A model generated the notes under the pieces. The model was not told the origin of the DNA. It was given only the letters and a program-made list of their open reading frames with translations, and ran no database searches. DNA of 64,000 bases from Zoogloeaceae bacterium (GTDB lineage Bacteria > Pseudomonadota > Gammaproteobacteria > Burkholderiales > Rhodocyclaceae): positions 124,001-188,000 of the forward strand of contig JACKMA010000006.1 in the NCBI GenBank assembly GCA_024235635.1, in the 5' to 3' direction. Shown here piece by piece: positions 35,061-44,320 of the stretch. The translations under genes were made by a program, and so were the position numbers. Numbering within the stretch: position 1 is the first letter of the stretch; each line of letters begins with the position of its first letter.

Positions 35061-37046
35061 ATGTCCGCCCAGCTCAATGCGCCGCAGCGCGAAGCCATTC
35101 GCTACCTAGACGGACCGTGCCTGGTACTTGCCGGCGCCGGCAGCGGCAAGACGCGGGTGATCACGCACAAGATTGCCTATCTGGTCGACGAATGCGGCAT
35201 GAGCCCGGCCAACATCGCCGCCATCACCTTCACCAACAAGGCGGCCAAGGAGATGCAGGAGCGGGTCGCCGGCCTGCTCGGCGGGCGTTCCGGCAAGGGC
35301 CTGACGGTGTGCACCTTCCACGCCCTCGGCGTGCGCATCGTGCGCCAAGAGGCAAAGCATTGCGGCCTCAAGCCCCAGTTCTCGATTCTCGATGCATCTG
35401 ACACCGTGCAGGTCGTCACCGACGTCGGCGGCAACGTGGACAAGGCCCGTGCGCGAGCCCTCCAATGGCAGATCTCGGCATGGAAGAACGCACTGGTCAG
35501 CCCCGAGCAGGCGGCCCAGCTCGCCGACAACGAACTAGCCGCCGCCGCCGCGAAGATCTACCCGCACTACCAGCGCACGCTGCGCGCCTACCAGGCCGTC
35601 GATTTCGACGACCTGATCGGGCTACCGGTGCACCTGTTCGAAAATCACCCGGAGGTACGCGAGCGCTGGCAGGGCCGCCTGCGCTACCTGCTGATCGACG
35701 AATACCAGGACACCAACCGCGCCCAGTATCGGCTGCTGAAGGCGCTTGCCGACGTCCGAGGCGCGTTTACCGCGGTCGGCGACGACGACCAGGCGATCTA
35801 CGCCTGGCGTGGGGCCGACGTCGAGAACCTGCGCCAGCTGTCGGTGGACTGGCCGCGGCTGAAGGTCATCAAGCTCGAGCAGAACTACCGCTCCAGCACG
35901 CGCATCCTGAACGCGGCCAACACCGTCATCGGCTTCAACCAGAAGCTATTCGAAAAGCGGCTGTGGTCCGATCTCGGCGCCGGCGAGGAGATCACCGTGT
36001 GGTCAGCCGGCGACCCGGAGCGCGAAGCCGAATCGGTCGCGATGAAGATCGCCGGACATCGTTTCGAGCGCCGCGGCAAGTACGCCGACTACGCAGTGCT
36101 GTACCGGGGCAATCACCAGGCGCGGCTGATCGAGCAGCAACTGCGCAACCACAAGATTCCCTACAGCCTCTCCGGCGGCCAGAGCTTCTTCGAGCGCGCC
36201 GAGATCAAGGATTTGTGCGCCTATCTGCGGCTGCTGGTCAATGCCGACGACGATCTCGCGTTCATCCGCGCGATCACGACGCCGCGCCGCGGCATCGGCC
36301 CGGCCACCATTGAGGCCCTCGGGCGCTACGCTGGCGAACGCCACGCCAGCCTGTTCGTCGCCGCGCGCGAGGAAGGGGCGACCGAGCACCTGAACGCCCG
36401 CCAGCTCGAACCGGTGCGCGAATTCTGCGCCTTCATCGACCGCCTCGCCTGGCGCGCGCCACGGGAGCCGGCCGCTCGCCTGCTCGACGAACTGCTGGCC
36501 GAAATCGACTATCAGGCCTGGCTCTTCAATTCCTGTGACGACCGTGAAGCCGAAAGCAAGTGGAGCAACGTGTCCGATTTCGTTGCCTGGCTCGGCCGCA
36601 AGGGTGAGGAAGACGGCAAGAGCCTGATCGAGCTGACCCAGACCATCGCCCTGATCAGCCTGCTCGACAAGGACGACGAAAACTTCGACGGCGTCCAGCT
36701 GGCGACACTGCACGCCGCCAAGGGGCTCGAGTTCAAGCACGTCTTCCTGGTCGGCGTCGAGGAGGGCCTGCTGCCCCACCAGAGCTCGATCGACGAAGAC
36801 AAGATCGAGGAGGAACGCCGGCTGATGTACGTGGGCATCACCCGCGCTCAGCGCAGCCTGCAGATCAGTTGGTGCGAACGCCGCAAGTCCGGCCGCGATC
36901 TGCGCAACTGCGAGCCGTCGCGCTTCATCGAGGAAATGGGCAGCGACGGCGTGCGCGTCGGCGGTGGCAGGCGCGCCGAGCCGGTGAGCCGCGAGGAGGG
37001 GCGCGCCAAGCTCGCCAGCCTGCGGGCGATGCTTGGCTCCGGCTGA
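35061..37046 (+). CDS. rep: ATP-dependent DNA helicase Rep
   Basis: A 661-residue UvrD/Rep-type superfamily 1A helicase. ATG 35061 gives MSAQLNAPQREAIRYLDGPC. Walker A is AGAGSGKT (24-31); other motifs are AITFTNKAAKEM (Ia), LLIDEYQDTNRAQY (II), GDDDQAIYAWRGAD (III), LEQNYRSSTRIL (IV) and ATLHAAKGLEFKHVFLVG (V). The 661-residue length suits Rep better than UvrD (about 720). Rep clears protein roadblocks ahead of replication forks. It converges with the cytochrome c gene. Confidence 0.95.
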   Translation: MSAQLNAPQREAIRYLDGPCLVLAGAGSGKTRVITHKIAYLVDECGMSPANIAAITFTNKAAKEMQERVAGLLGGRSGKGLTVCTFHALGVRIVRQEAKHCGLKPQFSILDASDTVQVVTDVGGNVDKARARALQWQISAWKNALVSPEQAAQLADNELAAAAAKIYPHYQRTLRAYQAVDFDDLIGLPVHLFENHPEVRERWQGRLRYLLIDEYQDTNRAQYRLLKALADVRGAFTAVGDDDQAIYAWRGADVENLRQLSVDWPRLKVIKLEQNYRSSTRILNAANTVIGFNQKLFEKRLWSDLGAGEEITVWSAGDPEREAESVAMKIAGHRFERRGKYADYAVLYRGNHQARLIEQQLRNHKIPYSLSGGQSFFERAEIKDLCAYLRLLVNADDDLAFIRAITTPRRGIGPATIEALGRYAGERHASLFVAAREEGATEHLNARQLEPVREFCAFIDRLAWRAPREPAARLLDELLAEIDYQAWLFNSCDDREAESKWSNVSDFVAWLGRKGEEDGKSLIELTQTIALISLLDKDDENFDGVQLATLHAAKGLEFKHVFLVGVEEGLLPHQSSIDEDKIEEERRLMYVGITRAQRSLQISWCERRKSGRDLRNCEPSRFIEEMGSDGVRVGGGRRAEPVSREEGRAKLASLRAMLGSG

Positions 37047-37095
37047 CTGCCGGAGGCACTTCAAACGCCGGGCCGCCGGCTCGGCCACGGCATGT

Positions 37096-37527
37096 TCAGA
37101 TCGGCGGCGCCTCGAAGTCGGCGCCCGACTGGTTGGCCAGGTAGGCCACCGCCCGCGCCACTTCGTCGTCGGTCAGGTCGGACGCACCGCCGCGCGCCGG
37201 CATCTGGTTCTTGCCGTTGATCGCGGATTGGACCAGCGCCTCGTATCCCTGCGCGATGCGTGGTGCCCACTGCTCCTTGTTGCCGGTCATCGGCGCGCCG
37301 AGGGCACCGCTCGAGTGGCAGGCCGCGCAGACCCCGGTGACGACCGCCTCGCCCGTGCGCTTGCCGGGCTCGACCGTGACCTTCTTGACCGAAACCTGGC
37401 CGATCGGCAGAAGGGCTCGCGCCATCTCCTCGGGGTCCCGCTCGGGGGCCTTGCCGCAGGCGACGACGAAGGCCGCGGCGCTCGCGACGAGCGTCGCGCG
37501 CAGCGCGGTTTGTCTGGTGTGGTTCAT
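37096..37527 (-). CDS. Lipid-anchored c5-type cytochrome c
   Basis: A 143-residue protein. The signal peptide ends in lipobox FVVAC with C24, so the mature form should be lipid-anchored in the periplasm. The heme-binding motif is C67-A-A-C70-H71 (TGVCAACHSSGALGAP), and the distal ligand is probably M109 in NQMPARGG. LTDDEVARAVAYLANQS is the C-terminal helix of class I cytochromes c5. It carries single electrons in respiration; the partner is unknown. Upstream on the minus strand TATACT (37570-37565) is a good -10 candidate. Confidence 0.93.
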   Translation of the reverse strand: MNHTRQTALRATLVASAAAFVVACGKAPERDPEEMARALLPIGQVSVKKVTVEPGKRTGEAVVTGVCAACHSSGALGAPMTGNKEQWAPRIAQGYEALVQSAINGKNQMPARGGASDLTDDEVARAVAYLANQSGADFEAPPI

Positions 37528-37583
37528 CGCTTGTTCTCTCTGTCCTGAATCGGTGAGCGGCCGAGTATACCGCCTCGCGATCG

Positions 37584-37613
37584 TTGGACTGGCGCGGCAA
37601 AACCAGTTATTCT
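37584..37613 (+). promoter_or_regulatory. Candidate tRNA-Arg promoter
   Basis: TTGGAC (37584-37589) and TATTCT (37608-37613) are separated by 18 bases and lie about 80 bases before the tRNA. The -10 matches at 4 of 6 positions. This is an eye-found, low-stringency call. Confidence 0.3.
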
Positions 37614-37692
37614 CCACGCCCTTGTGTCCGACAGCAGCATCGACGCCTCGTCGGACACCGGCATCCGCCGTCGCCGGACGGCGATGCCCCTG

Positions 37693-37769
37693 GCGCCCGT
37701 AGCTCAGCTGGATAGAGTACTGCCCTCCGAAGGCAGGGGTCGTGCGTTCGAATCGCGCCGGGCGCGCCA
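37693..37769 (+). tRNA. tRNA-Arg (anticodon CCG)
   Basis: A full 77-base cloverleaf is visible. The acceptor stem GCGCCCG pairs with CGGGCGC, the D-arm is GCTC...GAGT, and the anticodon arm is CTGCC-CTCCGAA-GGCAG with anticodon CCG reading CGG codons. The T-arm is GTGCG-TTCGAAT-CGCGC, and CCA is encoded at 37767-37769. It is followed at once by a strong terminator, so it is a single-tRNA transcript. Confidence 0.97.
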
Positions 37770-37776
37770 AAATATG

Positions 37777-37811
37777 ATGGGTCAGGCCCGACGGGCCTGT
37801 CCCATTTTTTT
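37777..37811 (+). terminator. Rho-independent terminator of tRNA-Arg
   Basis: ATGGGTCAGGCCCG pairs with CGGGCCTGTCCCAT (one G-T-type mismatch region) with a short loop, followed by seven T residues at 37805-37811. It is the clearest terminator in the window. Confidence 0.92.
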
Positions 37812-38587
37812 GTCCGGTGTCATTGCAATGTCGCGCCCGTCGCCCGCCCGTCTGCTAGCGCCCGCAAACGGACTCGCCGCCACGCATTGGTCAGGGCGTG
37901 CGGCGCGGGCAATCTCGCTCGCGCCGGCCTGCCGGATCGATGACGGGAGAGACGCATGTGTGACGAGTCCCTGAGCACGGCGCTGGCGGGCCAGGAGACC
38001 GACGCGGCGCTGGTGGCCGCGCCCGATGCGCAGGGACTGTCAGCGTGGCAGAATAAGCGAATCGTAGCAGACCCCCGCCCGGACTCGCCCGACTGCTATA
38101 GGCCGCGGGGGACCTTTGGCCCCGCCGGTCGCGCCACCGCCGGCGTCACCCGCACCGGCCCCGCAACCCGGACCACCGCTAACGGTGGCAACTGATCGCC
38201 TCGAACAGCGACGACGAATTCCATGTCGAGATCAACGCCATCGAGCGCTTCGGCAAATCGGGCGGGCAGGCCAGCTTCGACCTGACGCCCCCGTGCTGTC
38301 CGCCGTCGACGAACCGTTGAACGCGCTCCTGGGCAACGCAACGGCTTCGCCAGTTCGCTGAACGTGCAGCTTCTTCGCGAGGGCGAGCCCGAGGGCGGCA
38401 CTGTTGCCAATTCCCGCTCCGATTCATGATCCGACGGGGAGTGGATCGTCAACCGGGGCCGCAGCGAGATGCAGCCGGTGGAAAGGGGCTCGGCTCAAGA
38501 TCTCGATGTCAGCCGGAATAGTCACTTGGCCAGTGGCAGGTGGGCGCTGGCAATACTGCAGACCGCGGCCACGCGGCATCTGCGTGA
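37812..38587. other. Gene-poor stretch after tRNA-Arg with decayed reading frames
   Basis: I see no intact gene in these 776 bases. A short plus frame from 37956 begins MCDESLSTALAGQETDAALV and contains GLSAWQNKRIV, which faintly recalls the start of an AraC-type DNA-binding domain before it loses sense. From about 38189 another plus frame reads WQLIASNSDDEFHVEINAIE and RFGKSGGQASFDLT, apparently continuing after frame changes near 38290 and 38340 as LNVQLLREGEPEGGTVANS. These look like remnants of one or two genes; the second family is not recognised. Confidence 0.4.
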
Positions 38588-40819
38588 TCAGTGCGCGATG
38601 TCGATCTTCGCCCGTGATCGCAAGCAACGCGTCACTTCTCGGCTCAAAGTGTCCGGATCGACCGGCTTGGCGAGGAAGGCATCCATGCCGGCGTCCAGAC
38701 ATCGCTGGCGATCCTCCTCGAATGCGTTCGCGGTAAGGGCGAGGATGGGCGTTTCGCGGTGCTGCGGCAGCCGTCGGATCCGACGGGTGGCCGCCAGACC
38801 ATCCATGACCGGCATCTGCATGTCCATCAGGATGAGATCGTAGCTGGACCGGCATGCCGCTTCGACGGCGGCGCGGCCGTTCTCGGCAACGTCGGCCTGG
38901 ATTCCCAATTCTTCGAGCACCATCAACGCGACTTCGCGATTGACGAGGTCGTCCTCGACGAGCAGCACCCTGCGCGCCTGCAGTGCGTCCGTGCGCGCGT
39001 CGTTGCGGACTGCACCAGATTCGACAGTAACGGTCGAACCGACGGGCGCGACGCTCAATCGGGCGGTCATCCAGAACCTGCTGCCCCGATCGGGCATGCT
39101 TTCGACCCCCACCTCGCCGGCCATCCGCTCTGCAAGCTTCTTGACGATGACCAATCCGAGCCCGGTCCCGCCATGCTCGCGCGACGTCGAGTTGTCCGCC
39201 TGTTCGAAGGCTTCGAATAGGCGGGCGGTATCGTCGGCATCGATGCCGATCCCGGTGTCCTCGACCTCGAGCTGCACGATCAATGCATCATCGCATCGCT
39301 CCTTGACGAATGCGCGAAGCACGATGGTCCCGGACGCGGTGAACTTGATTGCGTTTGACAGATAGTTGATCACCACCTGACGCAGGCGCGTCGCGTCTCC
39401 GAGCAGTGGCGTCGCGGGGAGTGCCAACTCGGTGTGCAATTCGAGCCCTTTTTCCTCTGCCCTGGGGGCGAGGATGCGCGTGACGTCCCGGCAGATCTCG
39501 TCGAGGTTGAGGACGCCTTCGTCGAGTTGGAACTTGCCAGCCTCGATCTTGGCCAGGTCCAGGATGTCGCTGATCACGGAAAGCAGGTGCCGCGAGGCGG
39601 TATCGATGACCGCGATGCGATGATGAAGTACGGGGTCCTCGACACTCTTCGACAGGGCCGCGGACATGCCCATGATGCCGTTCAGGGGTGTGCGCAGTTC
39701 ATGGCTCATGTTCGCGAGGAATGCGCTCTTCGCCCGATTGGCGGATTCGGCCTGGTCCTTCGCTTTCTCGAGCTCGGCGGTACGCGTCGCGACTTCCCGC
39801 TCGAGTTCGTGCTGGTGTGCGATCAGGCGGCTTTCCTGGGCCGTGAGCAGTTCGAGGTCGCGCTCGTGCATACGCCAGTAGCGGATCATCACGCCGAGCG
39901 CGACGCCACTGCCGATGACGAATATTGCCAGCAGGGAGATGGCCAGCAGGCGTTCCCGGCGCCAGTCGCGGAGAAAATCCGCCGGCGACATGCCAATCGT
40001 GACCAACAGCGGTGCGCCGACGATGCGGCGGAAGGAGTAGTTGCGCGGAACGCCGTCTGGTGTCCAGGTTGCCAAGTAGTCGCCGCTCGCGGCGTTCGAT
40101 TCGATCAGCCTGCGGATCTCGGGGGACGCGGCGCGGCTCCCCGTTCCGACCTCCTTGCCGGCCAAGAGTGGGAAACGGGTGACCAAGGTGAGGTTCAGGC
40201 TCCGAATCACCGCTGTGCCACTGGGGCCAAGGGCGAGGCCAGCGAGCAGCGCCGTGAATCGGTCGATCCGCACGGCCGCAGAGATGACGCCTTGGAATTC
40301 GCCGTCCTTGCCTCGGTAGGAGCGCGTGAAGGCGACCACCCATAGATGCGAAACGCGGCCGAGGATGGGCTCCGTCATGATCATGTGCTGGCCGGGCCGC
40401 GCGGTGTGGTGTCCAAAGAATTCGCGGTCTGCATAGGAAGCGGGCTTGGCGCGATCCACGCCCGCGCCCCACAGGACCAGACCGCGCGCGTCCGTCACCC
40501 GGATGGCATCCACGTCGGGGTTCCTCTGCTGCTGGGTTGCAAGCATCGCCTCGATGCGGCCGTCAATCATCGGTCCATGCCGATGCATCTCCTCGAGCGC
40601 GTCAGCGATGGTGAGCAGTGCCTGGTCGATGCCCTGGACGGAGTTGGAGAGCGAGCTTTCCAGCGAATAGGCCAGGTTTCTAGTGTATTGGCGCGCGCCC
40701 TCCTCTGCCTGGTCACGGCTCAAGGAGAGGCTGTAAGCGCTCGATGCAATCAACACGATGTCGAACAGCGCGACGAGTAGGATCGCGAGCGGGACAAAGT
40801 GCCGACGAGGTGCAGACAT
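38588..40819 (-). CDS. Membrane hybrid sensor histidine kinase (dCache-HisKA-HATPase-REC)
   Basis: A 743-residue kinase. ATG 40819 is chosen because the protein then starts just before the first membrane segment (about 10-30); the frame is open for 80 more codons without protein-like sequence. A periplasmic dCache-type sensor spans about 31-288, with a second membrane segment at 290-313. HisKA has H373 (MSHELRTPLNGIMGM), HATPase_c has YLSNAIKFTASGT and GGTGLGLVIVKKL, and the receiver has D666 (LILMDMQMPVMDGLAATRR). No Hpt or output partner is encoded nearby, so it is an orphan. Its ligand is probably a small metabolite, as for other Cache sensors. Confidence 0.92.
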   Translation of the reverse strand: MSAPRRHFVPLAILLVALFDIVLIASSAYSLSLSRDQAEEGARQYTRNLAYSLESSLSNSVQGIDQALLTIADALEEMHRHGPMIDGRIEAMLATQQQRNPDVDAIRVTDARGLVLWGAGVDRAKPASYADREFFGHHTARPGQHMIMTEPILGRVSHLWVVAFTRSYRGKDGEFQGVISAAVRIDRFTALLAGLALGPSGTAVIRSLNLTLVTRFPLLAGKEVGTGSRAASPEIRRLIESNAASGDYLATWTPDGVPRNYSFRRIVGAPLLVTIGMSPADFLRDWRRERLLAISLLAIFVIGSGVALGVMIRYWRMHERDLELLTAQESRLIAHQHELEREVATRTAELEKAKDQAESANRAKSAFLANMSHELRTPLNGIMGMSAALSKSVEDPVLHHRIAVIDTASRHLLSVISDILDLAKIEAGKFQLDEGVLNLDEICRDVTRILAPRAEEKGLELHTELALPATPLLGDATRLRQVVINYLSNAIKFTASGTIVLRAFVKERCDDALIVQLEVEDTGIGIDADDTARLFEAFEQADNSTSREHGGTGLGLVIVKKLAERMAGEVGVESMPDRGSRFWMTARLSVAPVGSTVTVESGAVRNDARTDALQARRVLLVEDDLVNREVALMVLEELGIQADVAENGRAAVEAACRSSYDLILMDMQMPVMDGLAATRRIRRLPQHRETPILALTANAFEEDRQRCLDAGMDAFLAKPVDPDTLSREVTRCLRSRAKIDIAH

Positions 40820-41064
40820 GGATCGAAGAGTCGGGGAGAAATTGCGCGGCAGTTTCCATCTACGGCTTTCGTACGTGACAACCTGAGCGCGCCGTCCAAC
40901 TGCGGGGATTGCAGCGGTGCCACTGGGCGGCGAGACCATGCGGCGTGTCGGTGCGATCTGGCGGTCGCGGGCACGCCTCTGCGTCGATGTCGCTTCGACC
41001 GCCCCCGGGCGACCACCAGGACGACGGAAGCACACGCGCGGTGGGCCAACCTGCGACAAGAAGT

Positions 41065-41385
41065 GTGGACGTGAAGAAGCGATTCTCAGAAGAGCAGATC
41101 ATCGGATTACTGAAGCAGGTGAGCGCCAGCGTGCCGGTCAAGGACCTGTGCTGGCAGCATGGGTTCAATGACGGGCCGTTCTACAACTGGTGTGCCGAGT
41201 CCGTCGGCATGAGCGTGCCCGACGTGAAGCGGCTGAAGGAGTCGGCGGCCGAAAACGTGCGATTGAAGCGGATGCAGGCCGACTCGACGGTGGGCGCCGA
41301 AGCGCAGAAGGCGGCGCTCGGCCTCGATCGACGGAGTGCGTCGATGCACAGATCTCAGCTGACCGTCGACCCGGCGCTGAGATAG
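41065..41385 (+). pseudogene. IS3-family transposase OrfA remnant
   Basis: The frame from GTG 41065 (VDVKKRFSEEQIIGLLKQV) matches IS3-type OrfA: KDLCWQHGF is the helix-turn-helix region, and SVPDVKRLKESAAENVRLKR leads into the leucine zipper. Similarity fades after about 41283, and the last about 30 bases are antisense to the 3' end of the TSUP gene. There is no OrfB and no convincing terminal inverted repeat. It is a decayed fragment and should be inactive. Confidence 0.75.
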
Positions 41386-42146
41386 GTCGCGTAGAAGAAG
41401 TAGGCCGTGATGGCGATGCTGGCGACGATGACGAAGTGGCGGACATGGTGCTGCGGCAGACTGCGGGATACGTGTGCCGCCGCATAGCCGCCGACCAGCG
41501 TGCCGGCCAGCACGATCGTGCCTTCGTACCAGGCGATCGCCCCATTGGCGATGAATAGGACGATCGCGATCAGTGAAACCGCCGTCGATACCACCAGCTT
41601 GAGGCCGTTCATGGCGTTGATGTCGGTGTGACCGGCCAGCGCCAGATAGCTCAGCGTGATGATGCCGAGCCCGGCATTGAAGAACCCGCCATAGACACAG
41701 ACCGCGAGCAGCAGGCCAGCGAGGAAAATGGCGCCTGCGGCCGACGCGTGGCGATGGCCGGCGGCGAGCGCCTTCAGTCGCCGATTGATCCGACCGCCGT
41801 AGATGAAGAGCACGGTCGCGAACAGCAGCAGCCAGGGAATTGCCTCGCGGAATACGGCCTCCGGCGTCTGCAACAGCAGCCACGCGCCGGCAATGCCCCC
41901 GAGCAGGCTGATGCCGACGAGCCGCGGCAATTCGCTACGGTGCCCGGCCAACTCGCGGCGCAACGCGAAGACGCCGCTCAGATAGCCGGCGCAGGAGGCG
42001 AAGGTGTTGGTGGCATTGGCAGTGATCGGCGCGACGCCGGCCGCCATCAGTGCCGGGAACGTGATGAAGCTGCCGCCGCCGGCGACGGAATTGAGCACGC
42101 CACCGAACACACCGGCGAAAAACAGCAGAACCAGTTCGAGGAGCAT
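41355..42146 (-). CDS. TSUP family (TauE/SafE) transporter
   Basis: A 263-residue membrane protein with about eight hydrophobic segments. The two repeat motifs are visible: GGVLNSVAGGGSFITFPAL in the first half and AVCVYGGFFNAGLGIITLSY in the second. TSUP proteins export sulfite, sulfoacetate or related organosulfur anions; the substrate is not deducible. The 3' end overlaps the tail of the transposase-remnant frame on the other strand. It has no operon partner. Confidence 0.92.
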   Translation of the reverse strand: MLLELVLLFFAGVFGGVLNSVAGGGSFITFPALMAAGVAPITANATNTFASCAGYLSGVFALRRELAGHRSELPRLVGISLLGGIAGAWLLLQTPEAVFREAIPWLLLFATVLFIYGGRINRRLKALAAGHRHASAAGAIFLAGLLLAVCVYGGFFNAGLGIITLSYLALAGHTDINAMNGLKLVVSTAVSLIAIVLFIANGAIAWYEGTIVLAGTLVGGYAAAHVSRSLPQHHVRHFVIVASIAITAYFFYATYLSAGSTVS

Positions 42147-42897
42147 CGTGGGTGGATTTCGAGGTTGCGTTGTCAGGATTCGAGCGCGCCCGGCGGATGG
42201 CGCAGGGAGCGCGGTGGGGGCGGAGTGCGAGTATCGCCACGTCAGCCGTGCACGGCAAGCCGGAAGGAATGGCGTTTCGACGGATCATGTCGGGCGCGAT
42301 TCACGCAGGGGGTCGTATCGATGGGGGCCGGACACGGGGCCGCCGGTCGGCCCGCCTGTCGCACGGGCAACGGTGGTCCGGTCGCGCTTCGTTGCCTCCG
42401 GCGAACCTTTGAACGCCAACTTTCGTTTGGCTTGCGGTCGCACCGCGGCGTTGATCCGAACGACCGGTTCGGCCGAAGCAGAGACGCCCGCTTCGAGTGA
42501 ACGCGGGTCTTGTCCGCGCCACCGACTCGTGGCGCCGGAGCGTCCCGAATGCGGCAGTGGTCGCAGTCCCGGCAACGCAGCAGCGTTGTTCCCGCGTCGT
42601 CGAGGCACTCGACCAGCAACCAGGTCTCAGCCTGCCAGCGGCGGGCAACGGCGGCCATTTCAGCGCGGCCGTTGGCTTTGCCGATCACCAGCAGTTCGTC
42701 GGCGATGGTCCGAGAGGCGGCTGTGTCTCCGGCGGTGCTCGCCATCTCGGCGGCCGCTTCGAGCAGCGCTTCGAAGGTGGCCCGACCTGGATCCGCCGCG
42801 TCGACGCCGAGTGAAGCGGCGGCTGCCGGTGGCGCAAGTCCGGCGCACCGGTGCACGCGCCTTCCCGACCGGGCCGGCCTGCCGCGACCGGCCCGCG
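42147..42897. other. Gene-poor stretch with a possible TPR-like gene remnant
   Basis: No intact gene is supported in these 751 bases. On the minus strand, from about 42815 to 42560, the frame reads ATFEALLEAAAEMASTAGDT and ADELLVIGKANGRAEMAAVA before losing sense. It resembles a helical tetratricopeptide-type repeat of a large regulator, but it lacks a start and a domain end. The rest, toward 42150, is arginine/proline-rich nonsense in all frames. Confidence 0.35.
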
Positions 42898-44319
42898 TCA
42901 CTGCCAGCCGCCGCCGAGCGCCTTGACCAGCGCGACCCGATTGCTGACCTCGGCGAGTCGCGTTGCGATCAGTTCCTGTTCGGCACCGTACAGCGTGCGC
43001 TGGGCATCGAGCAGGCTCAGGTGGCTGTCCACGCCATTGCGCGTGCGGGCCTCGGACAAGCGGTAGCCGTCCTGCGCTGCCGCCACCAGTTGTTCGCCGG
43101 CGGCGAGTCGTTCGCCGATCGTCGCCTGGTCGGCGAGTGCGTCGGCGACCTCGCGAAACGCCACCTGGATCGTCTTGTCGTAGCTGGCAACGGCACTGTC
43201 GCGCTGCAGTTCGGCGATGTCGAGACTGGCCGCCAGTGCGCCGGCGTCGAAGATCGGCAGGCTGATCGTCGGCACGAAGCTCCAGCTCCGCTGGCCGGCC
43301 TCGAACAGGCTGTCGAGGCTGCTGCTGGCGGTGCCCGCTGCTGCGGTCAGGCTGATGCGCGGCAGGAATGCGGCGCGGGCAGCGCCGATGTTGGCGTTGG
43401 CGGCGATCAGTTGGTGCTCGGCCTGCATCACGTCCGGCCGCCGGGTCAGCACGTCGGACGACAGGCCGGCCGGCACCTGGGCCAGCAGCGCGCCGCTGGT
43501 GTCATCGAGACCGCTCGGCAGCCACGCTTCGTCGACAGTGTCACCGACCAGCAGGCTCAGCGCATGGCGGTCCTTGGCGACCTCGGCGGTCTGGCTGGCG
43601 ACGTCGGCGCGGGCGCGGGCCACCGTGGTCTCGATCTGGCTCACTGCCAGTCGTGACGAAGCGCCCAGCTCGAAGCTCCGGCGCGTGATCGCGAGCGTCT
43701 GCTGCTGGGTATCCAGCGTGCGCTGGGCCAGTGTCAGCAGACTGCGGTCGGCGGCCAGCGCCAGCCAGGCATCGGCCACGGCGGCTACCAGGCCGACCCG
43801 GGTGCTGCGCTGGGCTTCCTCGGTAGCGAAGTAGGTCTGCAGGGCCTGCTGCTCGAGACTGCGGATGCGGCCGAACAGATCCAGCTCCCAGGCCGTGACA
43901 CCGATCGAAGCGCCGTACTGTCGACTGATCGCGGCCTCGCCGCTGCCGGAGAGGTCTGCCGGCAGGCGGCGCGCACTGGCGCTGGCGTCGGCGTCGAGCG
44001 CCGGCAGCCGGTCGGCGCGCTCGACGCGATAGCGCGCCTGAGCAGTGGCAACGTTGATCGCAGCAACGCGCAGATCGCGGTTGTTGGCGAGCGCGCGTTC
44101 GATCACGCTGCGCAGGCGCGGTTCGAGAAACACTTCGCGCCAGGGCTGTTCGACGATCGGCGAGCCGGCCGGCGTGATGCCTTCGACGGACTGCGGCCAT
44201 TTCGACGGTACCGCGGCTGCGGGTCGCTGATAGTCGGGTGCCAGGGTCGTGCAGGCGGCCAGCAGGGCCGCGGCCAGCACCGCGCCACTGCGGCGCATGA
44301 GGGCGGTCGATGTCTTCAT
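42898..44319 (-). CDS. RND efflux outer-membrane factor (NodT family lipoprotein)
   Basis: A 473-residue TolC-like channel. The signal peptide ends in lipobox LLAAC (C23). PDYQRPAAAVPSKWPQ is the standard NodT N-terminus, and two OEP repeats follow with long helices (e.g. SLETARLKAE-like heptads, ALLAQVPAGLSSDVLTRRPD and AAFLPRISLTAAAGTASSSL). GGGAG precedes the ATG. It completes the tripartite pump with the two genes upstream, separated from the RND gene by only 1 base. Confidence 0.95.
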   Translation of the reverse strand: MKTSTALMRRSGAVLAAALLAACTTLAPDYQRPAAAVPSKWPQSVEGITPAGSPIVEQPWREVFLEPRLRSVIERALANNRDLRVAAINVATAQARYRVERADRLPALDADASASARRLPADLSGSGEAAISRQYGASIGVTAWELDLFGRIRSLEQQALQTYFATEEAQRSTRVGLVAAVADAWLALAADRSLLTLAQRTLDTQQQTLAITRRSFELGASSRLAVSQIETTVARARADVASQTAEVAKDRHALSLLVGDTVDEAWLPSGLDDTSGALLAQVPAGLSSDVLTRRPDVMQAEHQLIAANANIGAARAAFLPRISLTAAAGTASSSLDSLFEAGQRSWSFVPTISLPIFDAGALAASLDIAELQRDSAVASYDKTIQVAFREVADALADQATIGERLAAGEQLVAAAQDGYRLSEARTRNGVDSHLSLLDAQRTLYGAEQELIATRLAEVSNRVALVKALGGGWQ

Positions 44320-44320
44320 G

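Noticed and set aside
36999..37009. A GGGCGCGCCAA match to the tRNA-Arg 3' end inside rep, considered as an attachment-site repeat
   Set aside because: Only 11 bases, GC-rich and lying before the tRNA within a conserved gene; likely chance.
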